Source of the DNA: Burkholderia aenigmatica
GTDB lineage: Bacteria; Pseudomonadota; Gammaproteobacteria; Burkholderiales; Burkholderiaceae
Direction of reading: 5' to 3'
Length of the DNA stretch: 64,000 nt
Assembly (NCBI RefSeq): GCF_902499175.1
Contig: NZ_CABVQC010000005.1
Location: 124,001-188,000 of the forward strand
In this document: piece after piece, positions 1 to 11,465 of the stretch
Layout of the letters: each line of letters starts with the position of its first letter
Position numbering within the stretch: position 1 is the first letter of the stretch
The notes under the pieces: model-generated
Seen by the model: only the letters and a program-made list of their open reading frames with translations
Databases searched by the model: none
What the model was told of the DNA's origin: nothing
Translations under genes and position numbers: made by a program

Positions 1-9
1 GCGCAACCG

Positions 10-432
10 ATGGCAATGCTCTGGGTCAAGACGTTCCATATCGTTCTGATCGCCGCGTGGTTCGCGGGGCTGTTCTACCTGCCGCGCATCTACGTGAACC
101 TGGCCATGGAAACCGATCCGGCCGCGGTGCGGCGCCTGCTGCTGATGGCACGCAAGCTGTTCCGCTTCATGACGATGATCGCGGTGCCGGCGCTGGCCTG
201 CGGGTTGTGGCTCTGGCTGTCGATCGGCATCGGGCAGGGGCAGGGCTGGATCCACGCGAAGGTGACGGTCGTGCTGCTGCTGATCGTCTACCACGCGTAT
301 TGCGGGCATCTGCTGAAGGTGTTCGAGCGCGGCGAGAACCGCCGCACCGACAAGTGGTATCGCGTGTTCAACGAGCTGCCGGTGCTCGGCATGCTCGCGG
401 CGGTCGCGCTGGTCGTGATCAAGCCGTTCTGA
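10..432 (+). CDS. hemJ: HemJ-like protoporphyrinogen IX oxidase (CopD-like membrane protein)
   Basis: A 140-residue integral membrane protein with about four hydrophobic segments (roughly residues 5-25, 52-72, 82-100 and 122-138). The pattern fits the HemJ/UPF0093 family: a histidine in the first helix (His10), a lysine in WIHAK (Lys84), the segment ERGENRRTDKWYRVFNE between helices 3 and 4, and a C-terminal KPF. HemJ converts protoporphyrinogen IX to protoporphyrin IX in haem synthesis in bacteria lacking HemG or HemY. Length matches the family (about 140). It sits at the window edge, so upstream context is unseen; it converges on the RpiR regulator gene. Many annotations call this simply a CopD family protein. 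The enzymatic role is inferred from family resemblance. Confidence 0.75.
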   Translation: MAMLWVKTFHIVLIAAWFAGLFYLPRIYVNLAMETDPAAVRRLLLMARKLFRFMTMIAVPALACGLWLWLSIGIGQGQGWIHAKVTVVLLLIVYHAYCGHLLKVFERGENRRTDKWYRVFNELPVLGMLAAVALVVIKPF

Positions 433-528
433 GCGGCATGGCCGGCGAGGTTGCCGGCGCCGCCCGATGCGCAACGGCGCCCCACGGGGCGCCGTTGGTC
501 GTTTACGCGCGGTATGCGTGGCGCGCGC

Positions 529-1377
529 TCAATCCTTCGCGCCGTCGTCGATCCGGCGGCGCGTGATCGCCTCCTTCGCACGGCCGACCCGTTCCATCAG
601 CGCGGGGCCGCGCGACAGCGCGACGCCGACCGCGAGGATATCGCCGATCGCGAGATGCGACATCCGCGACGTCATCGGCGAGAACACGTCCGTTTCCTCC
701 GCCACGTTCGACGCGAGACTCACCGTCGCGAGCTTCGCGAGCGGCGAATGGCTCTGCGTGATCGCGACGACTTTCGCGCCGCACGCGAGCGCGGAGCGCG
801 CGGCGTCGACGATGTCGCGCGTGCGGCCGGTGTTCGAGATCGCGACGACGACGTCGTGCGGCCCGAGCAGCGCCGACGACATCGAGAACGTGTGCGGATC
901 CGAGTACGCGACGCTCGGCACGCCGAGCCGGAAGAACTTGTGCTGGATGTCCTGCGCGGCGATGCCCGAGCCGCCGGCGCCGTAGAACTCGATCCGGGAT
1001 GCGTTCGACAGCAGCGCGATCGCATCGGCGACGCTGCCCGCGGACAGGCTGTTGCGCACCTCGATCAGTGCGCCGATCGTGCGGTCGAACACCTTGCCGA
1101 TGATGCCGGGCGCCGGTTCGTCGGGCTCGACGTCGCGATAGACCGACGACACGCCCGGCGCGACGCTCTGCGCGAGCCGGATCTTGAATTCGCGAAAGCC
1201 GCTGCAGCCGAGCGCCTGGCAGAAGCGCGCGATCGTCGGCTGGCTGACGCCCGCGCGCGTCGACAGCTCGGTCATCGCGAGGTCGAGCACCTCGCGCGGC
1301 GCGGCGAGGATGTAGTCGGCGAGCTTGCGCTCGGACGGGCGCAACTCGGCGCGGATCGCTTCAATGCGGGGCAGCAT
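529..1377 (-). CDS. hexR: RpiR/MurR family regulator, HexR-type
   Basis: A 282-residue protein with an N-terminal RpiR helix-turn-helix (residues about 1-77, containing TRAGVSQPTIARFCQALG) and a C-terminal SIS sugar-phosphate-binding domain (about 115-250, containing YGAGGSGIAAQD and VAISNTGRTRD). HexR proteins repress Entner-Doudoroff genes and are released by KDPG. Here the gene is divergent from edd with a 281-bp gap that holds two matching TGTA-N7-TAC sites (1429-1445 and 1562-1577), supporting a HexR role and autoregulation. It is the stand-alone form, not fused to glucokinase. The family is certain; the HexR assignment rests on context and operator shape. Confidence 0.85.
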   Translation of the reverse strand: MLPRIEAIRAELRPSERKLADYILAAPREVLDLAMTELSTRAGVSQPTIARFCQALGCSGFREFKIRLAQSVAPGVSSVYRDVEPDEPAPGIIGKVFDRTIGALIEVRNSLSAGSVADAIALLSNASRIEFYGAGGSGIAAQDIQHKFFRLGVPSVAYSDPHTFSMSSALLGPHDVVVAISNTGRTRDIVDAARSALACGAKVVAITQSHSPLAKLATVSLASNVAEETDVFSPMTSRMSHLAIGDILAVGVALSRGPALMERVGRAKEAITRRRIDDGAKD

Positions 1378-1428
1378 GGGACGGCAGGCAGAAATCGGGT
1401 TCGGATGAGCGAGTGTATCGCAATCGAA

Positions 1429-1445
1429 TTGTAGAAAATCTACAA
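1429..1445. promoter_or_regulatory. HexR operator candidate 1 (perfect palindrome)
   Basis: The 17-bp sequence TTGTAGAAAATCTACAA has 7-bp perfect arms around a 3-bp centre. Its TGTA-N7-TACA geometry is that described for HexR sites in gamma-proteobacteria. It lies 52 bp upstream of the hexR start, so it most likely mediates autoregulation and may also act on edd. Confidence 0.75.
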
Positions 1446-1561
1446 GAAAATACTAGCACCGGCCGGGTGATTTTGTTGAGGCGGGTTAGGGTTTTCACTA
1501 GGTGTCGCCTTGCTGGTAGCGGGAATAAGGGTTGCGGGGCGACTAATCTGCATTGCGTGCA

Positions 1562-1577
1562 TGTAGTTTTTCTACTA
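1562..1577. promoter_or_regulatory. HexR operator candidate 2
   Basis: TGTAGTTTTTCTACTA repeats the GTAG-N5-CTAC core of operator 1 with identical spacing. Its centre is 132 bp from that of operator 1 and it lies about 80 bp upstream of the edd ATG, where it could block the edd promoter. The outer arm is imperfect (TACT rather than TACA). Confidence 0.65.
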
Positions 1578-1658
1578 GACTGATTTCGTTCTGTCGACGT
1601 GTTCGACCGTCCCCACGATTCCAACGCCGGTGTCGGCCGGCATACAGGAGCGCCCAGC

Positions 1659-3515
1659 ATGACGTCGCTGCACCCCACCCTGGCGAAGGTCACCGAACGC
1701 GTGATCGCCCGCAGCCAATCGACCCGTTCCGCCTATCTGCAGCGCATCGACGGCGCGCAGGGCAAGTTCCCGGCGCGTGGCGCGCTGTCGTGCGCGAACC
1801 TCGCGCACGGCTTCGCAGGCCTCGAGGGTAACGACAAGTTCGCGATCAAGGCGATCCGCGAACCGAACATCGGCATCGTTTCCTCGTACAACGAGATGCT
1901 GTCCGCGCACGCGCCGTACAAGGATTTCCCCGACATCATCAAGGCGGCCGCCCGCGAGAACGGCGGTGTCGCGCAGTTCGCGGGCGGCGTGCCGGCGATG
2001 TGCGACGGCGTCACGCAGGGCAATCCGGGGATGGAGCTGTCGCTGTTCTCGCGCGAGGCGATCGCGATGGGCACGGCCATCGCGCTCACGCACAACATGT
2101 TCGACGCGGCGCTGTGCCTCGGCATCTGCGACAAGATCGTGCCGGGCCTGCTGATCGGCGCGCTGCAGTTCGGCCACCTGCCGACGATCTTCGTACCGGC
2201 CGGCCCGATGACGAGCGGCCTGTCGAACGACGACAAGGCGAAGATCCGCCAGCAGTTCGCGACCGGCCAGGTCGGCCGCGACGCGCTGCTCGAAGCCGAA
2301 TCGGCCGCCTATCACGGCCACGGTACCTGCACGTTCTACGGCACCGCGAACAGCAACCAGATGCTGATGGAGCTGATGGGGCTGCACCTGCCGGGCTCGG
2401 CATTCGTCCACCCGCACACGCCGCTGCGCACCGCGCTCACGGCCGAGGCCGCGCGCCGCGTGCTCGACCTGACCGTCGAGCGCGGCCAGTACACGCCGAT
2501 CGGCCATGTGATCGACGAGAAGGCGATCGTCAACGGGATCGTCGCACTGCTCGCGACCGGCGGCTCGACCAACCACACGCTTCACCTCGTCGCGATCGCG
2601 CGCGCGGCCGGCATCCTGATCGACTGGAACGATTTCGACGAACTGTCGGCCGTCGTGCCGCTGCTCGCGAAGATCTACCCGAACGGCAAGGCCGACGTGA
2701 ACCATTTCCACGCGGCGGGCGGCATCGCGTTCCTGGTGCGCAACATGCTCGAAGGCGGGCTGCTGCACGAGGACGTGACGACGGTCGCCGGCCGTGGCCT
2801 GTCGCACTACACGAAGGAGCCGAAGCTGATCGACGGCAAGCTCACGTGGGTCGACGGCGCGGCCGAGAGCCACGACACGAAGGTGCTGCGCGGCATTCGC
2901 GAGCCGTTCCAGCCGGACGGTGGCCTGCGCCTGATGCAGGGCCGGCTCGGCCGCGGCGTGATCAAGATTTCGGCGGTCGCGCCCGAGCACCGCAAGGTGA
3001 CCGCGCCCGCGATCGTGTTCGATTCGCAGGAAGCCGTGCAGGAAGCGTTCGATCGCGGCGAGCTGAAGCGCGATTTCGTCGCGGTGGTGCGCTTCCAGGG
3101 CGCGCGTGCGAACGGGATGCCCGAGCTGCACCGTTTGACGCCGCTGCTCGGCGTGCTGCAGGATCAGGGCTTCCACGTCGCGCTCGTCACCGACGGCCGC
3201 ATGTCGGGCGCGTCGGGCAAGGTGCCGGCCGTGATCCACGTGTCGCCGGAAGCGCTGCTGGCTGGCCCGCTGGGCAAGGTGAAGACGGGCGACACGCTCG
3301 TGATCGACGCGGAAGCCGGCGTGCTCGACATCGAGATCGATGCGGCCGAGTGGCAGGCGCGCCCGGTTGCGCAGCCGCTGCACCAGGCCGAGAACGAGGT
3401 CGGATTCGGGCGTGAACTGTTCGGCGTGTTCCGCGCGGCTGCCGCGCCGGCAGAGCAGGGCGCATCGGTTTTCGGTACGCTGGTCGGCGAAACGGCCACC
3501 CACGTCGCCGCATGA
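1659..3515 (+). CDS. edd: Phosphogluconate dehydratase (6-phosphogluconate to KDPG)
   Basis: A 618-residue ILVD/EDD family dehydratase, the first committed Entner-Doudoroff enzyme. Cysteine motifs expected for the Fe-S cluster are visible: [19 protein letters not shown] and [14 protein letters not shown]; a C-terminal [13 protein letters not shown] is also typical. The frame is open from 1599, but I choose the ATG at 1659 because it gives the canonical N-terminus (MTSLHPTL) and has ACAGGAG 8 bp upstream. eda follows after 19 bp in the same direction, so the two form an operon. Regulation by the adjacent HexR-type protein is likely. Confidence 0.97.
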   Translation: MTSLHPTLAKVTERVIARSQSTRSAYLQRIDGAQGKFPARGALSCANLAHGFAGLEGNDKFAIKAIREPNIGIVSSYNEMLSAHAPYKDFPDIIKAAARENGGVAQFAGGVPAMCDGVTQGNPGMELSLFSREAIAMGTAIALTHNMFDAALCLGICDKIVPGLLIGALQFGHLPTIFVPAGPMTSGLSNDDKAKIRQQFATGQVGRDALLEAESAAYHGHGTCTFYGTANSNQMLMELMGLHLPGSAFVHPHTPLRTALTAEAARRVLDLTVERGQYTPIGHVIDEKAIVNGIVALLATGGSTNHTLHLVAIARAAGILIDWNDFDELSAVVPLLAKIYPNGKADVNHFHAAGGIAFLVRNMLEGGLLHEDVTTVAGRGLSHYTKEPKLIDGKLTWVDGAAESHDTKVLRGIREPFQPDGGLRLMQGRLGRGVIKISAVAPEHRKVTAPAIVFDSQEAVQEAFDRGELKRDFVAVVRFQGARANGMPELHRLTPLLGVLQDQGFHVALVTDGRMSGASGKVPAVIHVSPEALLAGPLGKVKTGDTLVIDAEAGVLDIEIDAAEWQARPVAQPLHQAENEVGFGRELFGVFRAAAAPAEQGASVFGTLVGETATHVAA

Positions 3516-3534
3516 ATTTCAAGGAGCCACATCA

Positions 3535-4161
3535 ATGAAGACGATTGCTGAAATCGTGAAGCTGGGCCCGGTCATCCCGGTGCTCGCATTCGACTCGGTC
3601 GAGCAGGGCGAACACGTGTCGCGCGCGTTGCACGCGGGCGGCGTGAAGGTGCTCGAGATCACGCTGCGCACGCCGGCCGGCCTGGAGGCGATCCAGCGCG
3701 CGAGCCAGCTCGCGGACGACATCGTCGTCGGCGTCGGCACGATCACGAAGCCCGAGCATTGCGCGCAGGCGAAGCGCGCGGGTGCGAAGTTCGGCGTGTC
3801 GCCGGGGCTGACCAAGGAACTGCACCTCGCATCGCTCGACGCGGGCCTGCCGCTGCTGCCGGGCGTGATGACGCCGAGCGACATCATCCAGGCGCTCGAA
3901 TTCGGCTACGAGATCGTGAAGTTCTTCCCCGCGCAGCAAGCCGGCGGCGTGCCGATGCTGCAGGCGTTCCACGGTCCGTTCCCGGCGCTGAAGTTCTGCC
4001 CGACCGGCGGCATCACGGTCGACACCGCGCCGAATTTCCTGAAACTGCCGAACGTCGTGTGCGTTGGCGGTTCGTGGCTCACGCCGAAAGCCGCGCTCGC
4101 CGCGCAGGACTGGGCCGAAGTCACGCGCCTCGCGCAAGCCGCGAGCCAGCTCCCCCGTTAA
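3535..4161 (+). CDS. eda: 2-keto-3-deoxy-6-phosphogluconate (KDPG) aldolase
   Basis: A 208-residue class I aldolase that splits KDPG into pyruvate and glyceraldehyde 3-phosphate. The Schiff-base lysine is Lys129 in YEIVKFFPA, and the general base glutamate is probably Glu41 in LEITLRT. PTGGIT and GGSW near the end form the phosphate-binding part of the TIM barrel. The start is preceded by AAGGAG. It is the second gene of the edd-eda unit and is followed by a long-loop terminator hairpin, so gntP is probably transcribed separately. Confidence 0.97.
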   Translation: MKTIAEIVKLGPVIPVLAFDSVEQGEHVSRALHAGGVKVLEITLRTPAGLEAIQRASQLADDIVVGVGTITKPEHCAQAKRAGAKFGVSPGLTKELHLASLDAGLPLLPGVMTPSDIIQALEFGYEIVKFFPAQQAGGVPMLQAFHGPFPALKFCPTGGITVDTAPNFLKLPNVVCVGGSWLTPKAALAAQDWAEVTRLAQAASQLPR

Positions 4162-4183
4162 GAATTGTACGAAATGACGGTTT

Positions 4184-4230
4184 AACCCTCGGACGACGAG
4201 CGCTTAGTGCTTGTTTTACCGAGGGTTTTT
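4184..4230 (+). terminator. Intrinsic terminator after eda
   Basis: AACCCTCGG (4184-4192) pairs with CCGAGGGTT (4219-4227) and runs into a T tract to 4230. The 26-nt loop is long, so readthrough is possible. Confidence 0.7.
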
Positions 4231-4237
4231 GCTGATG

Positions 4238-4247
4238 GAACCGGTTC
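4238..4247. promoter_or_regulatory. Possible operator palindrome upstream of gntP
   Basis: GAACCGGTTC is a 10-bp perfect palindrome with a central CpG, the shape favoured by LacI/GntR-type gluconate repressors. No LacI regulator gene is visible in the window, and palindromes this short arise by chance, so support is weak. Confidence 0.25.
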
Positions 4248-4381
4248 TATCCGCGAGCCGCAAAGATCAGTAAAATTCAGCGTCCTGACGGGGTGGGTAC
4301 CCCCCGTGTTTCGGAGACCTGCATAGCCGGGCATACTCGCAACAACTCGCCCGGTTCGAACAATTCTAGGAGGAGTGCCAC

Positions 4382-5743
4382 ATGGGGGCTGTCCAAGGCA
4401 GCATGCTGCTCGTATTCACGCTGATCGCGATCGCCGCGCTGATCCTGATGATCGCGCGCTTCAAGATCTACCCGTTCCTGGTGCTGATCATCGTTTCGCT
4501 CGGCCTCGGTCTCGTCGTCGGCATGCCGATGGACAAGATCGTCAAGTCGTTCGAGGCGGGCACCGGTGGCACGCTCGGCCACATTGCGATCGTCGTCGGC
4601 CTCGGCACGATGCTCGGCAAGATGATGGCCGAATCGGGCGGCGCCGAACGGATCGCGACCACGCTGATCGACTGGTTCGGTGAAAAGAACATCCACTGGG
4701 CGATGATGTTCGTCGCGATCATCGTCGGCCTGCCGGTGTTCTTCGAAGTCGGCTTCGTGCTGCTGATCCCGATCGCGTTCAACGTCGCGAAGCGCACCGG
4801 CAAGTCGCTGCTCGTCGTCGGCTTGCCGATGGTGGCCGGCCTGTCCGTCGTGCACGGCCTGATCCCGCCGCACCCGGCCGCGCTGCTCGCCGTCCAGCAA
4901 TACGGCGCCGACATCGGCAAGACGATCGCGTTCGGCCTGATCGTCGGCGTGCCGACCGCGATCATCGCGGGCCCGCTGTTCGCGCTGACGATCTCGAAGT
5001 TCGTGAAGCTGCCGGAGAACAATCCGCTCGCCGCGCAGTTCGTCGATACGCACACGGACGGCCGCAAGCGCGAACTGCCGAGCTTCGGCATCACGCTGTT
5101 CACGATCCTGCTGCCCGTCGTGCTGATGCTCGTCGGCAGCTGGGCCGACCTGCTGTTCACGCCGAAGTCGCTGCCGAACAACCTGCTGCGCTTTGCCGGC
5201 AACTCGGACGTCGCGCTGCTGATCGCCGTGCTCGTGAGCTTCTTCACGTTCGGCAAGCTGCAGGGCTTCAACCGCGACCAGATCCAGAAGTTCTGCGGCG
5301 AGTGCCTGGCACCGATCGCCGGCATCACGCTGATCGTCGGCGCGGGCGGTGGCTTCGGCGGCGTCCTGCGCGACAGCGGGATCTCGCAGCAGATCGTCGA
5401 GACCGCGAAGCACGCGCACCTGTCGCCGCTGCTGCTCGGCTGGTTCGTCGCGGCGCTGATGCGTCTCGCGACGGGTTCGGCGACGGTTGCGATGACGACG
5501 GCCTGCGGCATCGTCGCGCCGATCGCGGCGGCGGCCGGCACGACGGTCAGCCCGGAATTGCTGGTGCTGGCCACGGGCTCGGGCTCGCTGATCTTCTCGC
5601 ACGTGAACGACGGCGGTTTCTGGCTGATCAAGGAATACTTCGGGATGACGGTCGGTCAGACGTTCAAGACCTGGTCGTTGCTCGAAACGATCATCTCGGT
5701 GCTGGGCCTCGGCTTTACACTGCTGCTGAGCATGGTTCTGTAA
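4382..5743 (+). CDS. gntP: Gluconate:H+ symporter, GntP family
   Basis: A 453-residue inner-membrane permease with about 12-14 hydrophobic segments. The GntP family signature regions are present: GLPVFFEVGFVLLIPI, SVVHGLIPPHPAAL and SHVNDGGFWLIKEYFGM. It imports gluconate, feeding gluconokinase encoded 13 bp downstream and then edd-eda just upstream. A strong AGGAGG lies 8 bp before the ATG. The 220-bp leader contains a GAACCGGTTC palindrome (4238-4247), a possible operator. Other GntP members carry other sugar acids, but the neighbourhood argues for gluconate. Confidence 0.93.
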   Translation: MGAVQGSMLLVFTLIAIAALILMIARFKIYPFLVLIIVSLGLGLVVGMPMDKIVKSFEAGTGGTLGHIAIVVGLGTMLGKMMAESGGAERIATTLIDWFGEKNIHWAMMFVAIIVGLPVFFEVGFVLLIPIAFNVAKRTGKSLLVVGLPMVAGLSVVHGLIPPHPAALLAVQQYGADIGKTIAFGLIVGVPTAIIAGPLFALTISKFVKLPENNPLAAQFVDTHTDGRKRELPSFGITLFTILLPVVLMLVGSWADLLFTPKSLPNNLLRFAGNSDVALLIAVLVSFFTFGKLQGFNRDQIQKFCGECLAPIAGITLIVGAGGGFGGVLRDSGISQQIVETAKHAHLSPLLLGWFVAALMRLATGSATVAMTTACGIVAPIAAAAGTTVSPELLVLATGSGSLIFSHVNDGGFWLIKEYFGMTVGQTFKTWSLLETIISVLGLGFTLLLSMVL

Positions 5744-5756
5744 CAAGGGGTAGTCA

Positions 5757-6260
5757 ATGATTCTGATCGCAATGGGCGTGTCGGGCGCGGGCAAGTCGCG
5801 AATCGGCGAAATGCTGGCGGAACGCCTGTCGTGCAGCTATACCGATGGCGACGCGTTTCACAGCGCGGCGAACAAGGAAAAGATGCACCACGGCATTCCG
5901 CTGACCGACGACGACCGCTGGCCGTGGCTGCGCACGATCCGCGAGGCCATCGAGGAAAAGCAGCGCGCCGGTGAGACGGCCGTGTTCACGTGTTCGTCGC
6001 TGAAGCGGTCGTACCGCGACGTGCTGCGCGGCACCGACACCGACGTGCGGTTCGTGTATCTGAAGGGTTCGTTCGAGGTGTTGCACGAGCGCCTGAAGAG
6101 CCGCACCGGCCATTTCTTCGATCCGGCGCTGCTGAAGAGCCAGCTCGATACGCTCGAGGAGCCGGGCCCGGACGAAGCGATCGAGGTCAGCATCGAGCTG
6201 ACGCCCGAACAGATCATCGATCAGGTCATGCTGAAGATCGGCATCGCGCAGCAGCACTGA
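5757..6260 (+). CDS. gntK: Gluconokinase
   Basis: A 167-residue P-loop kinase that phosphorylates gluconate to 6-phosphogluconate, the substrate of Edd. The Walker A motif GVSGAGKS lies at residues 7-14, followed by YTDGDAFHSAANKEKMHHGIPLTDDDRWPWL, written here as two parts of one conserved block (DGDAFH and DDDRWPWL). FTCSSLKRSYRD is the usual second block. Length matches GntK. It starts 13 bp after gntP and ends just before a strong terminator, so gntP-gntK is a two-gene unit. Confidence 0.97.
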   Translation: MILIAMGVSGAGKSRIGEMLAERLSCSYTDGDAFHSAANKEKMHHGIPLTDDDRWPWLRTIREAIEEKQRAGETAVFTCSSLKRSYRDVLRGTDTDVRFVYLKGSFEVLHERLKSRTGHFFDPALLKSQLDTLEEPGPDEAIEVSIELTPEQIIDQVMLKIGIAQQH

Positions 6261-6284
6261 GCGCGGTTCGCGGCAATCGTCATG

Positions 6285-6312
6285 AAAAAGGCGCCCTTCG
6301 GGGCGCCTTTTT
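6285..6312. terminator. Bidirectional terminator between gntK and the TetR gene
   Basis: AAAAAGGCGCCC and GGGCGCCTTTTT form a near-perfect stem with a 4-nt loop and T tracts on both strands. It serves both convergent genes. Confidence 0.92.
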
Positions 6313-6340
6313 CGTGGGCGGCCCGCGGGCCGTAGGCGGG

Positions 6341-6988
6341 TCAGGCCGCGCGTGCCTGCTTCGCGATGCCGTCGAGCAGCACGTCCAGCATCGTGTCGTG
6401 CACGGCTGCCGGATCGAGCTGCGCATAGAGCGGGGCGGCCGCCTTGACGAGCGGATGCGCGGCGTCGGACAGCGCTTCCATCTCCGCGAGCTCGACGTCG
6501 TTCGCGGCGCGCGTGAGGCCGCCGGCTTCGGCGGCGGCCAGCCCGATCACGCTCGCATACCAGCCGACGCACACCGACGGCAGCGCTGCGCGCGGGATGC
6601 CGGCGTCGGCCAGCGCGCGATGCACGGCCTCGATGTGCGCGAGATCGGCCGGCCCGGTACTCATGTGCCGCTGCAGCAGCGCGAACGCGGCCGGGTAGCG
6701 CAGCGCGAGCGCGCGGTACTGGCGTGCGAGGTCGCGCAGCCGTTCGCGCCACGGCAGGGCGGTATCGACCGGCACGAGCGAGCGCGACAGCGCGTTCGCG
6801 ATCGCACGGCTCAGGCCTTCCTTCGACTTGAAGTGATACAGCACGCTCATCGGATCGCAGCCGACCGACTGCGCGAGCTTGCGCACGCTGAATGCGGCTT
6901 CGCCGACGTCTTCGAGCAGTGCGAGCGCGGCCGCGACGATCGCGTCCTTGTCGAGGCCGCGCGGGCCCTGGGCGGGTTTGTCTTTCAT
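6341..6988 (-). CDS. TetR family transcriptional regulator
   Basis: A 215-residue protein with an N-terminal TetR helix-turn-helix (about residues 15-60; FSVRKLAQSVGCDPMSVLYHF shows the recognition helix, quoted up to residue 20 of the motif) and a variable ligand-binding C-terminal domain with the TetR_C-type layout. The gene is divergent from an FAD amine oxidoreductase across 277 bp containing a perfect 17-bp palindrome (7042-7058). It is therefore probably a local repressor of itself and the oxidoreductase. The effector is unknown. Confidence 0.85.
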   Translation of the reverse strand: MKDKPAQGPRGLDKDAIVAAALALLEDVGEAAFSVRKLAQSVGCDPMSVLYHFKSKEGLSRAIANALSRSLVPVDTALPWRERLRDLARQYRALALRYPAAFALLQRHMSTGPADLAHIEAVHRALADAGIPRAALPSVCVGWYASVIGLAAAEAGGLTRAANDVELAEMEALSDAAHPLVKAAAPLYAQLDPAAVHDTMLDVLLDGIAKQARAA

Positions 6989-7041
6989 CGATGCGGGCTG
7001 ACGGGCCGACGTGGCACCGGCTGTAAACTTGACGAAAGCTT

Positions 7042-7058
7042 ATTCTACACTGTAGAAT
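7042..7058. promoter_or_regulatory. TetR operator candidate (perfect palindrome)
   Basis: ATTCTACACTGTAGAAT has 8-bp perfect arms about a single central base, typical of TetR operators. It lies 53 bp upstream of the TetR start in the divergent gap. Confidence 0.7.
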
Positions 7059-7060
7059 TA

Positions 7061-7077
7061 TTTCTGCGGTGTAGAAA
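7061..7077. promoter_or_regulatory. Second, degenerate TetR half-site pair
   Basis: TTTCTGCGGTGTAGAAA shares the TTCT...TGTAGAA arms of the preceding palindrome, with its centre 19 bp away (about two helical turns). Cooperative binding of two dimers is plausible. Confidence 0.45.
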
Positions 7078-7265
7078 TTGGGTGTCCCGGCACCTTTCAA
7101 TACGTGCTTTCGCACAGTCCGGGATCCAGGCGGCACGAGCGTGTCCGCCGTCAACACGGGCCATCGCGCCCCTTTATCTCGTTGACACCCATGTGGAACC
7201 GGCTGCCCCACCCGCGAAGCCAGAAGGCTCTTCGACAGGCGGCCCAAGACCATGCAAGTGCAATC

Positions 7266-8687
7266 ATGACTTTCAACAATCAACCCCTGATCCAAGGCGA
7301 ATCGCGTTTCGAACAAACGCAACTGAACATCGAAAAAGACAACTGGAACTGGTGCGACCCGGCCCGCTACGACGGCGAGCGCCCGGCGAACTGGTACGAA
7401 GCGTCGCTGTCGCGCCACGCGAACAGCGCGCCGCTCGCGCACGACGTGGTCTGCGACGTGCTCGTGATCGGCGCAGGCCTGCTCGGCGCATCGGCTGCGC
7501 TGCATCTCGCGGAAGCGGGTGTCGATACCATCCTCGTCGACAAGCACCACGTCGGCTCGGCCGCATCGGGCCGCAACGGCGGGCAGCTCACGCCCGGCCT
7601 CGCGCGCTGGGAAGCCGCCGACATGATCGATCACCTGTCGCACGACGACGCAAAGCGGCTGTGGCGCTTCGCATCGACCGAATCGATGGACCTGATCGAT
7701 GCGATCGGCGCACGCTACGCGCTCGAGCTCGACCGCAAGCGTGGCCACGTGACGGCCGCGGTCCACCCGGGCCACATGAGCGCGCTGCTCGACGGCGCGG
7801 ATGCGCGCCGCCATCTCGGCGACGCGGGCGTGACGCTGGTCGGCCGCCATCAGCTGCATGACGAATACGTGCGCTCGGGGCTCTACCACGGCGCGGCGAT
7901 CGACGCGATCGGCGGACAGATCCATCCGCTCGCGCTGGTGCGCGGCCTCGTGCACGGCTTCCGGCTGAACGGCGGCGCGCTGTTCGAGGGCACCGAGGTG
8001 CTCGAACTCGTCGAAACGCCGGAGGGTGTCGTCGCGACGACGCCGGGCGGCACGATCACCGCACGCAAGGGCGTCGTGCTCGCGCTGCACAACACGACGT
8101 TCCGGCTGCTCGACGACGGCGCCGCGACGACCGTGCCGTTCTTTACCTACGTGAGCGTGACGGCGCCGCTCGACGTCGACGTCGCGACCTTGATGCCGGC
8201 CGGCATGCCCGTGTACGACACGCAGTTCCAGATCGACTACTACCGGCCGGTACGCGGCAACCGCCTGTTGTTCGGCGGGCAGGGCACCGGCACCTGCTGG
8301 GCGCAGCCGGACGTGAACGCGTATCTGCTGACGCGGCTGAACACGGTGTTCCCGCAGCACGACGGCCAGTTTGCGCTCGACTACTGCTGGAGCGGCGTCA
8401 GCGACTTCACGCTGAACGGCGCGACCGACAGCCGCAAGACCGACGGCCGCGTGCCGATGTACATGGTGCAGGGCTGGAGCGGCCACGGCGTCGCGCAGAC
8501 GGTGCGGATCGGCAAGGCGATCTGCGACGATTTCGTCGGCCGCAACGACGACTTCTCGATGCTGACCGGCATCGACCATCGCGCGATCCCGCTCGGCCGC
8601 CAGCTGTCGCCGATCGCGATTCCGGCCGCGAAGGCGGCGATGAGCGTGATGAGCGCGCTCAATCCGGGCAAGATGATCTCATTCTGA
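7266..8687 (+). CDS. FAD-dependent amine oxidoreductase (DAO family, PuuB/OrdL-like)
   Basis: A 473-residue DAO-family flavoprotein. The Rossmann FAD motif VIGAGLLGASAALHLAEAG lies near residues 67-85 and is followed by SAASGRNGGQL, typical of gamma-glutamylputrescine oxidase-like enzymes; a C-terminal MVQGWSGHGVAQT completes the fold. Such enzymes oxidise secondary or acylated amines to aldehyde with H2O2 release. The frame is open from 7104; I pick the ATG at 7266 (MTFNNQPL) because conserved sequence begins shortly after it, but no clear Shine-Dalgarno is visible and 7191 is an alternative. No other puu genes are adjacent, so the substrate is undetermined. The neighbouring TetR is the probable regulator. 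Confidence 0.88.
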   Translation: MTFNNQPLIQGESRFEQTQLNIEKDNWNWCDPARYDGERPANWYEASLSRHANSAPLAHDVVCDVLVIGAGLLGASAALHLAEAGVDTILVDKHHVGSAASGRNGGQLTPGLARWEAADMIDHLSHDDAKRLWRFASTESMDLIDAIGARYALELDRKRGHVTAAVHPGHMSALLDGADARRHLGDAGVTLVGRHQLHDEYVRSGLYHGAAIDAIGGQIHPLALVRGLVHGFRLNGGALFEGTEVLELVETPEGVVATTPGGTITARKGVVLALHNTTFRLLDDGAATTVPFFTYVSVTAPLDVDVATLMPAGMPVYDTQFQIDYYRPVRGNRLLFGGQGTGTCWAQPDVNAYLLTRLNTVFPQHDGQFALDYCWSGVSDFTLNGATDSRKTDGRVPMYMVQGWSGHGVAQTVRIGKAICDDFVGRNDDFSMLTGIDHRAIPLGRQLSPIAIPAAKAAMSVMSALNPGKMISF

Positions 8688-8700
8688 TCGGCCGAACAGC

Positions 8701-8737
8701 AAAAAGCCCGATGCGATTGCTCGCATCGGGCTTTTTT
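8701..8737. terminator. Bidirectional terminator between the oxidoreductase and purB
   Basis: A 15-bp perfect stem (8701-8715 with 8722-8736) and a 6-nt loop carry T runs on the + strand and A runs that become T on the - strand, serving both convergent genes. Confidence 0.93.
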
Positions 8738-8757
8738 ATCTGCGGAGACGGCAGTGC

Positions 8758-11331
<2,574 letters not shown>

Positions 11332-11465
11332 CCGTGGGCGGTTAACCGTCGGCCGGCTGTCGTCGAGCTTGCGGCGCCTGTCGGACGGCTGTCCGGCGGC
11401 CATCACGCATCCAGGAAACACGATTTTTCACGCACGCGATGCACGAGCGATCGCGTGCGTTCTTG

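Noticed and set aside
1575..3503. 642-codon minus-strand open frame antisense to edd
   Set aside because: GC3-driven shadow frame: Arg/Ala/His-rich low-complexity translation, no family motifs, and it lies opposite a fully supported enzyme gene.
5754..8579. 941-codon minus-strand open frame
   Set aside because: It spans the TetR gene and antisense of gntK and the oxidoreductase; composition is the typical shadow of high-GC coding sequence.
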